A stretch of DNA of 33,268 nucleotides, taken from Opitutaceae bacterium. GTDB taxonomy: Bacteria; Verrucomicrobiota; Verrucomicrobiia; Opitutales; Opitutaceae. Within the stretch, counting starts at the first letter, position 1; each line of letters opens with the position of its first letter. Both the position numbers and the translations under genes were made by a program. Below, in pieces: positions 1 to 7,857 of this stretch. The DNA is taken from assembly GCA_023269565.1 (NCBI GenBank), contig JAHFTD010000020.1, positions 1 through 33,268 on the forward strand, written 5' to 3'. The notes beneath the pieces were generated by a model, which did not search any database, was not told where the DNA came from, and saw only the letters and a program-made list of their open reading frames with translations.

Positions 1-90
1 TTGCCGTTCCCCATATTGCGCCCGTAGGCAAGTGCTCAAGCGAGTAAGTCCGAGCTGCCTTACTAGTCGCGGCTGATCCGTTCCGGTGGT

Positions 91-855
91 TCAGCCTGTC
101 AGAGCGGCGTGGTAGTTTCGCTCAGCCTGCGTCCAGTTGAGCACGTTCCAGAAGGCGGCGACGTAGTCGGCACGGCGGTTCTGGTAGTGCAGGTAGTAGG
201 CGTGCTCCCAGACATCGAGTCCGATGACCGGGTGCGCGCCGTCGCTGAGGGGTGAATCCTGGTTGGCCGTCGAGAGCACCTGAAGCGCGCCGCCTTTCAT
301 CGCGAGCCACGCCCAGCCGCTGCCGAAGCGCTTCAGGGCGGCGGCGGAGAACTGCTTCTTGAACTCGTCCATCGACCCGAATGCGCCGGCGATGGCGACC
401 CCGAGCTGCCCGATGGAGGCGCCGGTGTCGGGCGCGATAACTTTCCAGAAGAACGCATGGTTCACGTGCCCGCCGGCGTTGTTGCGGATGCCGGTGCGGA
501 TGCCCTCGGGCACCTGCGCGAAGTCGCGGATCAGCGCCTCGGGGCCCGCCGCAAGGAGATCGGGATGGCCCTCGAGCAGCTTCTTCGCGTTGGTGATATA
601 GGCTTGGTGGTGCTTGCTGTGGTGAATCTCCATCGTTCGCGCGTCGATGTGCGGCTCGAGCGCGCCGTAGGCGAAGCCCAGCGGTGGCAGTTCCCAGCCC
701 AGCGAACCCGCGGGTGCGGCAACTGGAGCGGCAGGAGCAGCGGCGGCATCGGCCGCAAAGGATTTTCCCGTCACTGCGGCGAGGCCGGCGGCCACCGCAC
801 CCGCCCCCAGCACCTTCAGCGCCTCGCGGCGCGACATCGGAGAATTCGCTTTCAT
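91..855 (-). CDS. sodA: Mn-type superoxide dismutase with Tat signal
   Basis: Converts superoxide to peroxide and oxygen. The mature domain starts near residue 53 and carries the four family metal ligands: H78 (in MEIHHSKHH), H133 (in GGHVNHAFFW), D214 and H218 (in DVWEHAYYLHYQNRR). GGHxNH and Q199 in ANQDSPL are typical of Mn rather than Fe enzymes, though metal use cannot be proved from sequence. The N-terminus has SRREALK followed by a hydrophobic Ala/Gly stretch, a twin-arginine signal, so the enzyme is probably folded in the cytoplasm and exported to the periplasm. An in-frame GTG at 912 would add 19 residues before the Tat motif. I prefer the ATG at 855; the ATG at 837 is also possible. 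The closest upstream gene on this strand is rpmI-pheT's operon partner pheT, ending at 1020, beyond a palindromic element. Confidence 0.9.
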   Translation of the reverse strand: MKANSPMSRREALKVLGAGAVAAGLAAVTGKSFAADAAAAPAAPVAAPAGSLGWELPPLGFAYGALEPHIDARTMEIHHSKHHQAYITNAKKLLEGHPDLLAAGPEALIRDFAQVPEGIRTGIRNNAGGHVNHAFFWKVIAPDTGASIGQLGVAIAGAFGSMDEFKKQFSAAALKRFGSGWAWLAMKGGALQVLSTANQDSPLSDGAHPVIGLDVWEHAYYLHYQNRRADYVAAFWNVLNWTQAERNYHAALTG

Positions 856-941
856 GCGCGGGAATATGCCTGCATTTGCGTCTGGCGCAAGGTCGGTGCG
901 AACAGGATTCACCGACCGGGTCGGAAAGGCCTTCTTGGGCG

Positions 942-1008
942 ATTGTCACCTATTAAGTGACATTCGCCGGTCGGCCCCGGAGGGAATTGTCACTTAATAG
1001 GTGACAAT
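942..1008. repeat. Paired inverted palindromes TGTCAC-N7-GTGACA
   Basis: Two copies of TGTCAC-N7-GTGACA lie at 944-962 and 988-1006. Their 7-nt centres (ctattaa and ttaatag) are reverse complements, so the whole 942-1008 block is also one large inverted repeat around a GC-rich loop of about 25 nt. The only mismatch is one extra T in the right arm. It sits between the pheT stop (1020) and the sod start. There is no T-tract as in a plain intrinsic terminator. The nested dyads suit a REP/BIME-like mobile repeat, an operator for a dimeric regulator, or a stable mRNA 3' end. I see no other copy in the window. Confidence 0.75.
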
Positions 1009-1019
1009 GCCGCTGGCGG

Positions 1020-3482
1020 TCAGCAGCGGACGCTCAGCGAGCCGTCGGCGGCGATGTCCCGCTGGATTTTCGTGAAGGCCGCGTTGACCTCGTCGTCGGT
1101 CAGCGTGCGGTCGGGCGAGCGGAAGGAGAGCGCGAATGCCAAGCTCTTCTTCCCCTCGGGCAGGCCTTGGCCGGCGTAGAGGTCGAAAACTTCGACAGAC
1201 TCGACGCTGAAAGCGCCGCCCGCGGCCGCGCGTGCGATCTTGAGCAACTGGCGCCGCACGTCCCCGGCGGGGCGTGCGGCGTCGACGACGAGTGCGATGT
1301 CGCGCAACGCGGCCGGAAAAAGACTGAACGGCCGGTAGCGGCGGTGCCCGGTGGCGGCAGTGAGTTTCCCGGGCAGGAGGGCGAGCATGCCGGCCCAAAC
1401 CTTGCCCTCGACGCCCGCCGCGCGAACCATCGCGAGGTTCAGCAAACCGAAGCGCGCGGTCCAACCCGCGGTGAGATCGCCGACGGCAGCGGACTGGCCT
1501 TCCTGCCAGCCCCAATAAGCGCCGGTGACGGAATGCGGCTCGTGCTGTGCGAGATCGAGGCCCGCGAGACCGGCGAGGATTTCGACGTGGCGCTTGGTGG
1601 TATAGAAATCCGGCGCGGGCCGTGCCAGCCAGGCGCGATCCTTGGGATTGTGGCAGAGGACGAAGCCAACGCCGAGGCATTCGTGCACGGTGCCGTTCAT
1701 CTCCATGAACACGCGGCCGGTCTCAAAGAGCCGCGCCGCGGCGACGCCGCGCGACTGGTTGAGCCGGAGCGAATCGAGCAGGCAGAGCACGAGCGAGGGG
1801 CGCAGGTGCGACATGTCCTCGACGAAGGGGTTGGCCAGCGCGAGTTCCTGCGCGGCGGCGGCAGAGACCCAGGTGGCGAGCTCGCGCTGCGCGCGCAGCG
1901 TGTAGTTGACGCACTCGTGGAAATTCTGGCCGACGAGGTAGTCGGTGACGTGGCCGTTGAAGACGGCGATGGGATCGTCGTCGCCGTCGACGAGGGCCGG
2001 GCCGACCGCGGGCGCGGGCGGCACCTTGTCCGTGCCATAGAGGCGGAGCACCTCCTCGACGAGGTCGATGGGGCGGTCGAGGTCGGCGCGGTAGCTGGGA
2101 ATGTCGACCGTCCACTCGGGCGAGCCGTCGGCCAGTTCGCTCTCGCCGACGATGGCGAGGTTGAGGGCCTTGAGCGCCTCACGGATGAAATCGTCGGCGA
2201 TGTCAAAGCCGAGCCGGGCGCGGATGAAGGCCGGCGTGACCTTGATCTCGCGCTGCCAGGGCCGGTCACCGCCGATTTGAAAGGACGGACCGACGACGGT
2301 GCCGCCGGCGGTCTCGAGGATGAGGTCGATGGCGCGGCGCGCGGCCTCGAGCGTGCCGTGCGGATCGACGCCGCGCTCAAAGCGGTAGGAGGAATCGGAC
2401 GCGAGGCCGAGCTGGCGGGACGTCCAGCGGATGGACTGCGGGCGGAAATAGGCGGCCTCGAGCACGATGTCGGTCGTGGTGGCGTCGACCTCGGCGCTGG
2501 CGCCGCCCATGATGCCGGCGACGACCATCGGGCGGGACTCGTCGGCGATGACGAGCATGCGGCTATTGAGCTGACGCTCCTTGCCGTCGAGGGTGATGAG
2601 TTTTTCGCTGTCGGCGGCGCGGCGGATGACAATGCGGTGTCCGCTGATCTTCTTTGCGTCGAACACGTGCAGCGGCTGGCCGAGCTCAAGCATGACGAAG
2701 TTGCCGACGTCGACGAGGTTGTTGATGGGGCGCAGGCCGACGGCCTTGAGGTGCTCCTGCATCCACGCGGGGCTCGGTCCGATCTTCACGCCGGCGACGG
2801 CGATGCCGATGTAGAGCGGACAGTCCTCGGGCGACTCGACACGGATGTCGGCGAGGATGTCGGGGCGGTGGCCGTGCGTCTCGTTGCGGAACTTGATGAC
2901 GGGGAACTTCAGGTCGCGGCGGAACCAGGCGGCCAGCTCGCGCGCGATGCCCATCTGGCTGAGGGCGTCGGGCCGGTTCGGCGTGACCTCAATGTCGAAG
3001 ATGGTGTCACCGCCGGGCAGAGCGTCGTTGAGCGATGTGCCGATGGCGGGACGGCCGTCAAGGAGGAGCAGACCGGAGTGGTCGTCGCCGAGACCGAGTT
3101 CGTCGGGCGAGCACATCATGCCGTCGGAGGTCTGGCCGCGAATCTTGGACTGCTTGATGGCGAAGCCGCCCGGGAGGACGGCGCCCGGCAGCGCGACCGG
3201 CACACGATTGCCGGGGTCGCAGTTGTCCGCGCCGCAGACGATGGTGCGCGCGCCGCCGTGTGCGGGACCCACGTCGACGGTGCAGACGGAGAGCTTGTCG
3301 GCATTGGGATGCTTGGCGCGGGTGAGGATCTCGCCGACGACGACGTGCGGCAGCGGCGGCAGGTGGGTGTCGACCACACCCTCGACTTCGAAACCGAGAA
3401 AGGTGATGGCGTGCGTGAGATCGGCGACGGCGTCGCCGTCGAGCGCGACGTATTGGTTGAGCCAATTGAGAGAGATTTTCAC
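1020..3482 (-). CDS. pheT: Phenylalanine--tRNA ligase beta subunit
   Basis: Beta subunit of the alpha2-beta2 synthetase that charges tRNA-Phe. The 820 residues match the usual bacterial length. Visible parts: the N-terminal MKISLNWLNQYV; a tRNA-binding OB domain at about residues 40-150 (VVVGEILTRAKHPNADKLSVC); the B3/B4 editing region (about 210-385, with SSYRFERGVDP); B5 (about 390-480); a catalytic-like core (about 490-700); and a C-terminal ferredoxin-like anticodon-binding domain that starts at RPFSLFPAALRDIALVV. It begins 9 bp after the pheS stop and is clearly co-transcribed and probably translationally coupled. A palindrome pair lies just downstream. Confidence 0.98.
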   Translation of the reverse strand: MKISLNWLNQYVALDGDAVADLTHAITFLGFEVEGVVDTHLPPLPHVVVGEILTRAKHPNADKLSVCTVDVGPAHGGARTIVCGADNCDPGNRVPVALPGAVLPGGFAIKQSKIRGQTSDGMMCSPDELGLGDDHSGLLLLDGRPAIGTSLNDALPGGDTIFDIEVTPNRPDALSQMGIARELAAWFRRDLKFPVIKFRNETHGHRPDILADIRVESPEDCPLYIGIAVAGVKIGPSPAWMQEHLKAVGLRPINNLVDVGNFVMLELGQPLHVFDAKKISGHRIVIRRAADSEKLITLDGKERQLNSRMLVIADESRPMVVAGIMGGASAEVDATTTDIVLEAAYFRPQSIRWTSRQLGLASDSSYRFERGVDPHGTLEAARRAIDLILETAGGTVVGPSFQIGGDRPWQREIKVTPAFIRARLGFDIADDFIREALKALNLAIVGESELADGSPEWTVDIPSYRADLDRPIDLVEEVLRLYGTDKVPPAPAVGPALVDGDDDPIAVFNGHVTDYLVGQNFHECVNYTLRAQRELATWVSAAAAQELALANPFVEDMSHLRPSLVLCLLDSLRLNQSRGVAAARLFETGRVFMEMNGTVHECLGVGFVLCHNPKDRAWLARPAPDFYTTKRHVEILAGLAGLDLAQHEPHSVTGAYWGWQEGQSAAVGDLTAGWTARFGLLNLAMVRAAGVEGKVWAGMLALLPGKLTAATGHRRYRPFSLFPAALRDIALVVDAARPAGDVRRQLLKIARAAAGGAFSVESVEVFDLYAGQGLPEGKKSLAFALSFRSPDRTLTDDEVNAAFTKIQRDIAADGSLSVRC

Positions 3483-3491
3483 GTCGGGAAC

Positions 3492-4535
3492 TCAGGCAAA
3501 CTGTTGCAGGAATCGCACGTCGTTCTGGTAGAAATAGCGGATGTCATCGATGCCGTAGAGGAGCATCGCGAGGCGTTCGAGACCGAGACCGCAGGCGTAG
3601 CCGGTCCAGACCGCGGGGTCGTAGCCGACCGCCTCGAACACGGCCGGATCGACGATACCGCAGCCGGCGATCTCGATCCATTCCTTGTTCACCTTGGGCA
3701 GGTGCTGCGCAGAGAGATCGACCTCGAAGCTCGGCTCGGTGTAGCTGAAGTAATGCGGCCGGAAGCGCGTGCGGGTATCCCGGCCGAGGAGCGAGGCGAA
3801 GAGGTAGTCGAGCAGCGCCTTGAGGTCGCGCACGGTGACATTCCGGTCGACGTAGAGGAACTCGATCTGATGGAAATTGGCACTGTGCGTGGCGTCGGTG
3901 GTGTCGCGGCGGTAGACGCGGCCGGGCGAGACGACGCGCAGGGGCGGCGGGCCCTTGAGCATGGCGCGGATCTGCACCGTGGAAGTGTGGCTGCGCAGGA
4001 GGCAGCGCTCGCCGGGCACCTTCCGGACGATGTTGCCGAAGCGCGTGCTTTCCGGGAAGAAAAACGTATCCTGCGTATCGCGCGCCGGGTGGTCGGCGGG
4101 CGTGTTGAGCGCGTCGAAATTGTAGAACTCCGTCTCGACCTCGGGCCCCTCGACGACCGTGAAGCCGGCCTTGCGGAGGATGCGGCACATCTCCTCGCGC
4201 ACGAGTGTGAGCGGGTGGCGGGTGCCGGGGCCGGCATCGGGCGACGGCAGCGTGGGGTCGACCGCCGGGCCGAGCTGCGCGGTGATCTCGGCGCCGGCGA
4301 TGCGCGCGAGCGCGGCGTCGAGCTGCGCCTGGAGTTGCGCCTTGGCCTCGTTGACGAGCTTGCCCATCGCAGGACGCTGCTCCTTCGGCACCGTGCCGAG
4401 CTGTTTCAGGAGCACTGTGAACTCGCCGTGCGGGCCGACGTAACGGGCCTTGGCGGCCTCGAATTCGGCGCGCGTGCGCAACGCGGCCAGCTCGGCCGAC
4501 GCCTTGGCGAGAAGAGCGGTGAGGTTTTCTTGCAT
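3492..4535 (-). CDS. pheS: Phenylalanine--tRNA ligase alpha subunit
   Basis: Catalytic class II subunit of PheRS, 347 residues, normal length. An N-terminal coiled coil (about residues 1-90) that contacts tRNA is followed by the catalytic core. Motif 2 is seen as GRVYRRDTTDATHSANFHQIE and motif 3 as GLGLERLAMLLYGIDDIRYF. The ATG at 4533-4535 follows directly on the T-tract of an intrinsic terminator and has no Shine-Dalgarno sequence. The gene is therefore likely either attenuated or expressed from read-through of rpmI-rplT. pheT follows after 9 bp. Confidence 0.98.
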   Translation of the reverse strand: MQENLTALLAKASAELAALRTRAEFEAAKARYVGPHGEFTVLLKQLGTVPKEQRPAMGKLVNEAKAQLQAQLDAALARIAGAEITAQLGPAVDPTLPSPDAGPGTRHPLTLVREEMCRILRKAGFTVVEGPEVETEFYNFDALNTPADHPARDTQDTFFFPESTRFGNIVRKVPGERCLLRSHTSTVQIRAMLKGPPPLRVVSPGRVYRRDTTDATHSANFHQIEFLYVDRNVTVRDLKALLDYLFASLLGRDTRTRFRPHYFSYTEPSFEVDLSAQHLPKVNKEWIEIAGCGIVDPAVFEAVGYDPAVWTGYACGLGLERLAMLLYGIDDIRYFYQNDVRFLQQFA

Positions 4536-4538
4536 CAG

Positions 4539-4572
4539 GAAAGAAAAAGGACGGGCGCAAGGCGGCCCGTCC
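4539..4572 (-). terminator. Intrinsic terminator or attenuator before pheS
   Basis: On the minus strand a perfect 8-bp stem (GGACGGGC at 4549-4556 paired with GCCCGTCC at 4565-4572) closes an 8-nt loop. TTTTTCTTT follows immediately at 4548-4540. The T-tract ends a few bases before the pheS ATG, so the element separates rplT from pheS and could act as an attenuator of pheST. I found no leader peptide rich in Phe codons in the short space between rplT and the hairpin. Confidence 0.75.
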
Positions 4573-4618
4573 GACAGAGAAAGGAGTTGGGAACCGGAAG
4601 GCGAGCTTGTGTTAGCCG

Positions 4619-4637
4619 GCCTGCGCTGGGCGCAGGC
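4619..4637 (-). terminator. 8-bp hairpin abutting rplT stop
   Basis: GCCTGCGC (4619-4626) and GCGCAGGC (4630-4637) are perfect complements around a 3-nt loop, ending at the base next to the rplT stop codon. There is no T-tract after it on the minus strand, so it is more likely an mRNA 3'-end stabiliser or one arm of an attenuator with the 4549-4572 hairpin than a terminator on its own. Confidence 0.45.
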
Positions 4638-5018
4638 TCAGGCCTTGGCGGCGGCCGTCTTCGCCTTCAACGCGTCCTGGGCCCGTTTAACCAGGCCGGT
4701 GAAGGCCACGGCGTCGGCAATCGCGATCTCAGAGAGCTGGCGGCGGTCGAGCTGGATGTTCGCGGCCTTAAGGCCCTCGATGAAGCGGCTGTAGCTGATG
4801 CCGGCGGCGCGGCAAGCGGCGTTCAGGCGCACGATCCAGAGGCCGCGCATGTTGCCCTTCTTCTTCTTGCGGTCGATGTAGGCGTATTGCCAGGCATGCT
4901 GGACCGCTTCCTTGGCGTAGCGGAACAGCTTGGATTTGTTGCCGAAATAGCCCTTGGCATATTTCAGCACTTTCTTGCGGCGCTTGCGCGACGCGGGGGA
5001 GTTTGTGGCACGAGGCAT
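4638..5018 (-). CDS. rplT: 50S ribosomal protein L20
   Basis: Ribosomal protein bL20, needed early in 50S assembly and, in known systems, an autoregulator of its own operon. The 126 residues are slightly longer than the usual ~118. Typical L20 blocks are visible: RRKKVLKYAKGYFGNKSKLFR near the N-terminus, then WIVRLNAACRAAGISYSRFIEGLK and DRRQLSEIAIADAVAFTGLV. The short C-terminal extension is Ala/Lys rich. The start has an A/C-rich leader and no Shine-Dalgarno sequence. rpmI lies 77 bp upstream. Confidence 0.97.
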   Translation of the reverse strand: MPRATNSPASRKRRKKVLKYAKGYFGNKSKLFRYAKEAVQHAWQYAYIDRKKKKGNMRGLWIVRLNAACRAAGISYSRFIEGLKAANIQLDRRQLSEIAIADAVAFTGLVKRAQDALKAKTAAAKA

Positions 5019-5040
5019 GTTTTGGTTTTGGTTGGGGGCC

Positions 5041-5070
5041 GGCGGGTCGTCTCGTTAAGGATCACCCGCC
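5041..5070 (-). promoter_or_regulatory. Stem-loop between rpmI and rplT
   Basis: GGCGGGT (5041-5047) and ACCCGCC (5064-5070) form a 7-bp stem with a 16-nt loop in the intergenic mRNA, without a T-tract. L20 is known to bind structured mRNA near rpmI-rplT in other bacteria, so an L20 feedback site is possible. The link is inference from position only. Confidence 0.3.
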
Positions 5071-5095
5071 TGGCGCAGTTATGGTTGGGCGCTGG

Positions 5096-5293
5096 TCAAC
5101 GGAGGCCGGTGGGCAGGCAGCGCAGGAGGGGCGCGGCGTGACCGGGGGCCACCAGCTTGTCGCGGGAAGCACGGCGTTTGGACTTCGTGCTTTTCGCGGC
5201 CAGCAAATGACGGAAACCAGGCGTGCGGCGGATCAACTTACCCGTTCCGGATACTTTGAAGCGCTTGGCGACGGACTTTTTGGTCTTTTGCAT
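5096..5293 (-). CDS. rpmI: 50S ribosomal protein L35
   Basis: Ribosomal protein bL35, 65 residues, normal length and very basic. The diagnostic AKRFKVSGTGKLIRR and the following RHLLAAKSTKSKRR match the family. It is the first gene of rpmI-rplT-pheS-pheT on the minus strand. infC, which normally precedes it, is absent: the next gene upstream is divergent. The operon promoter must therefore lie in 5294-5436, where I could not pick a convincing -35/-10 pair. No Shine-Dalgarno sequence precedes the ATG. Confidence 0.95.
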   Translation of the reverse strand: MQKTKKSVAKRFKVSGTGKLIRRTPGFRHLLAAKSTKSKRRASRDKLVAPGHAAPLLRCLPTGLR

Positions 5294-5436
5294 GAATGGA
5301 GCGGAGCAAAACAGAGTAGCGGCCCGCGCTTGGCAAGGGGAAATTGTTCTTCAGGTTCGAGGGGTGGGTCCGCCCGGTTCGGCAGGTTACGGCCACGCTT
5401 TACATCGCCGCGATGGCCGGGCTGAATTGCACCAGC

Positions 5437-6444
5437 ATGAAAAAGGTGAGAATCGCGCAGTTCGGCCTCGGTCCGATCGGGCTGGAATCCCTCCGGCTGG
5501 CTGCCGCTCAGTCCTGGCTGGAGGTGATCGGCGCCGTGGACAACGATCCGGCGAAGGCCGGCCGCTCGCTGGTGGAGCTAACCGGGCTGCCGGTGCTCGA
5601 TGGGCTGCGCGTAGCGTCGAGCTTGGATGAACTTTTCCGCGAGAACGAACCCGAGGTAATCCTGCACACGGCCTCGTCGAGCGCCCGGGCGACGCTGGAG
5701 CAACTGCGCCCCGCACTGGAGTTCGGCGTCAGCGCGGCCTCGACATGTGAGGAGTTGATCTTCCCCGCGTTAAGATACCCCGAAATGGTCAAGGAATACG
5801 ATGCCCTGTGCCGGCACACCAAGGCGCGCGTCGTGGCCGCCGGCGTCAACCCGGGTTTTGTGATGGACCTGCTGCCCATCTGCCTGACCGGCGTGTGCCG
5901 CTCAGTCGACACCATCGAGGTGGAACGGGTGGTCGACGCCGCGACGCGGCGGGGGCCACTGCAGGCCAAGATCGGCTGCGGGCAGCGTCCGGAGGGTTTC
6001 CTGCTGCAATTGCAGGCGGGCCGGGCCGGGCATGCCGGACTGCGCGAATCGGTCGCACTGGTGGCGCACGCACTCGGCTGGGAACTCGCCGCCATTGAAG
6101 AAAGCGGCGAACCGGTCGTGGCCGATCGCCGCATGCAGACGAAATTTTTTACGGTCGAAGCGGGAGAGGTATGCGGCATCCATCAGCGCGCGACCGGCAG
6201 TATGGACAGCCGTCCGAAGATCATTCTCGATATCCGCATGTTCCTGGAAGCGCCGCAACCGCATGACCGGATCATCATCCACGGGAACCCTGGCTTGGAT
6301 GTGATGGTGAACGGCGGGGTGGCCGGCGAGGATGCCACCGTAGCATCGTTGATCAATGCCGTGCCGCGCTTGCTGGCGGCGCCACCCGGGCTGCGTTTAC
6401 TGCACGAACTGGCGGTGCCGGCGTGGGCCGGTGGGCGCGTGTGA
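5437..6444 (+). CDS. DapB-like NAD(P)H oxidoreductase
   Basis: 335 residues. An N-terminal Rossmann fold begins MKKVRIAQFGLGPIG (GxGxxG). ASTCEEL and the strongly conserved GVNPGFVMDLLP then place it with the dihydrodipicolinate-reductase-like family that includes 2,4-diaminopentanoate dehydrogenase. True DapB is shorter (about 270 residues) and has a lysine-site motif I do not see, so lysine synthesis is unlikely. The substrate is unknown. The ATG at 5437 puts the Rossmann fold at the N-terminus; an upstream ATG at 5344 adds a sequence with no family match. It stands alone between the divergent rpmI operon and the tRNA cluster. Confidence 0.82.
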   Translation: MKKVRIAQFGLGPIGLESLRLAAAQSWLEVIGAVDNDPAKAGRSLVELTGLPVLDGLRVASSLDELFRENEPEVILHTASSSARATLEQLRPALEFGVSAASTCEELIFPALRYPEMVKEYDALCRHTKARVVAAGVNPGFVMDLLPICLTGVCRSVDTIEVERVVDAATRRGPLQAKIGCGQRPEGFLLQLQAGRAGHAGLRESVALVAHALGWELAAIEESGEPVVADRRMQTKFFTVEAGEVCGIHQRATGSMDSRPKIILDIRMFLEAPQPHDRIIIHGNPGLDVMVNGGVAGEDATVASLINAVPRLLAAPPGLRLLHELAVPAWAGGRV

Positions 6445-6507
6445 GACGCGGGTGTTTTTCGCTCGGGAAAACTGCGCCGGGTCGTGGTTTTCAGAGAGGA
6501 AAAGGGG

Positions 6508-6513
6508 TTGACA
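6508..6513 (+). promoter_or_regulatory. TTGACA box upstream of tRNA-Lys
   Basis: A perfect -35 hexamer (TTGACA) lies 38 nt before tRNA-Lys. The sequence 16-18 nt downstream has no canonical -10. The same TTGACA at a similar distance precedes tRNA-Asn (24570-24575), which supports a real promoter. Confidence 0.45.
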
Positions 6514-6551
6514 TGGCAGGACCGATATTAACGTTTGCCACTTTCCCTTTT

Positions 6552-6626
<75 letters not shown>

Positions 6627-6674
6627 GTTTTTGTTTTTTGCAATCTTTCCTCGTTTCGGTGAACAGTGCGCCTG

Positions 6675-6749
6675 GCCGGCGTAGCTCAATGGTAGAGCAC
6701 CTGTTTTGTAAACAGGCGGTTGCGGGTTCGAGTCCAGTCGCCGGCTCCA
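6675..6749 (+). tRNA. tRNA-Thr (anticodon TGT)
   Basis: Acceptor GCCGGCG pairs perfectly with CGCCGGC. The anticodon stem CCTGT/ACAGG holds the loop TTTGTAA, giving anticodon TGT, which reads ACA. T arm GGTTCGAGTCC, discriminator T, encoded CCA. It lies 48 bp after tRNA-Lys. Confidence 0.96.
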
Positions 6750-6813
6750 TTCTATACGATGGAATGCCGGTATTCCGTGATAAACCACTCTGCTTGGCCA
6801 ATCCTTAGTTTAC

Positions 6814-6887
6814 TGCCCGATGGTGTAATGGTAGCACAAACGACTCTGACTCGTTTTGTCTAGGTTCGAGTCCTAGTCGGGCAGCCA
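6814..6887 (+). tRNA. tRNA-Gln (anticodon CTG)
   Basis: Acceptor TGCCCGA pairs with TCGGGCA; a U1-A72 pair is typical of glutamine tRNAs. The anticodon stem AACGA/TCGTT holds the loop CTCTGAC, giving CTG, which reads CAG. Discriminator G and encoded CCA. Last of the Lys-Thr-Gln cluster. Confidence 0.95.
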
Positions 6888-7136
6888 CGCGAAAAAAATC
6901 CCCGAACCAAGAAAGCGCATTGACAGCCCAAACTTAATCCAAACAACATCCCGCCTCCCCTGAAGTTCCAGCCTGTCACCTTGCGCATAGCTCAGCAGAC
7001 TCCGTTCGTATCCCCTACCCCCGCCCTCCCGCGGCAGCGACCAGTTTTTTGACCCGCCTAGTTGGATGATCCCGGTCGTGGCCACGGCTTTATTTCCTGA
7101 TTATTTCCCGCAAAACTTAATCCCAAAAATCGCACC

Positions 7137-7805
7137 ATGATCACAGTATCCCTGCCCCTGGCGTTCCTGATGAATCAAACTCCGATGGAGTTGTTCAAGC
7201 ACGGCGGTCCCATTATGTGGCCGATTCTCATCGTCTCTTTCCTCCTCATCACTGTCGCGACCGAGCGCCTGCTGTTCATCGTGCGCGAGAACGGCCGCCG
7301 CCAGCCCGCCGTGGTCGAACAGATCATGGAGCGGGTCGAGCGCCGCGACATCGCGGGCGCCGTCGAGGTAGGCAAGAAGAGCCAGGACTACCTCGCCCGT
7401 ATCCTGACCTACGCCCTTACCCACAAGGAGTTTTCGCTAGCCAACGCGTTCACGCGCTCCGCCAATCAGGAGCTGCAGCGTTTCAGCCAGGGCCTGCCCA
7501 CGCTCGACACCTGCATCACCGCCGCCCCGCTGCTCGGCCTGCTGGGCACAGTCACCGGCATGATGGAAACCTTTGGCGCCCTCGGCTCCGGCGACATCGC
7601 CTCCAGCGCCAGCAAAATCACTGGTGGTGTGGCCGAGGCTCTGATCGCCACTGCCTGCGGTCTCGCCGTCGCGGTGTCCGGCCTGTTGCCCTTCAACTAC
7701 CTCAACGCGCGCCTCGAGGAGGCCCGCCTCGAAGTGGAGGACGCGGCCAACATGCTCACGATCCTCATTAAGAAGTCCGAGAGCACCGCCCCCTTCCCCC
7801 ACTAA
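7137..7805 (+). CDS. exbB: ExbB/TolQ-family proton channel protein
   Basis: Inner-membrane proton-channel subunit that, with ExbD, energises TonB. The 222 residues hold three membrane segments at about 24-47, 122-145 and 162-187 with a cytoplasmic loop between the first two. The family blocks APLLGLLGTVTGMMETF and GGVAEALIATACGLAVAV are present. The first ATG at 7137 gives a short hydrophobic extension; internal ATGs at residues 12 or 17 are alternative starts. First gene of an operon running to 11893: exbD 52 bp downstream, then a second exbD and tonB. No Shine-Dalgarno sequence. The 249 bp upstream, back to tRNA-Gln, shows no convincing promoter. Confidence 0.93.
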   Translation: MITVSLPLAFLMNQTPMELFKHGGPIMWPILIVSFLLITVATERLLFIVRENGRRQPAVVEQIMERVERRDIAGAVEVGKKSQDYLARILTYALTHKEFSLANAFTRSANQELQRFSQGLPTLDTCITAAPLLGLLGTVTGMMETFGALGSGDIASSASKITGGVAEALIATACGLAVAVSGLLPFNYLNARLEEARLEVEDAANMLTILIKKSESTAPFPH

Positions 7806-7857
7806 GGCGGACGGCGGCTGATCACCCCACACTTCAACTCCCAATCCCAATCCAGCT

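Noticed and set aside
71-96. Inverted repeat GGCTGA/TCAGCC at the sod stop codon as a terminator
   Set aside because: Only 6 bp, a 14-nt loop and no T-tract on the minus strand.
1167-5141. Very long plus-strand open frame (over 1300 codons) across pheT, pheS and rplT
   Set aside because: It is antisense to three certain genes, is rich in the Gly/Ala/Arg/Glu expected from GC-rich shadow frames, and shows no family motif.
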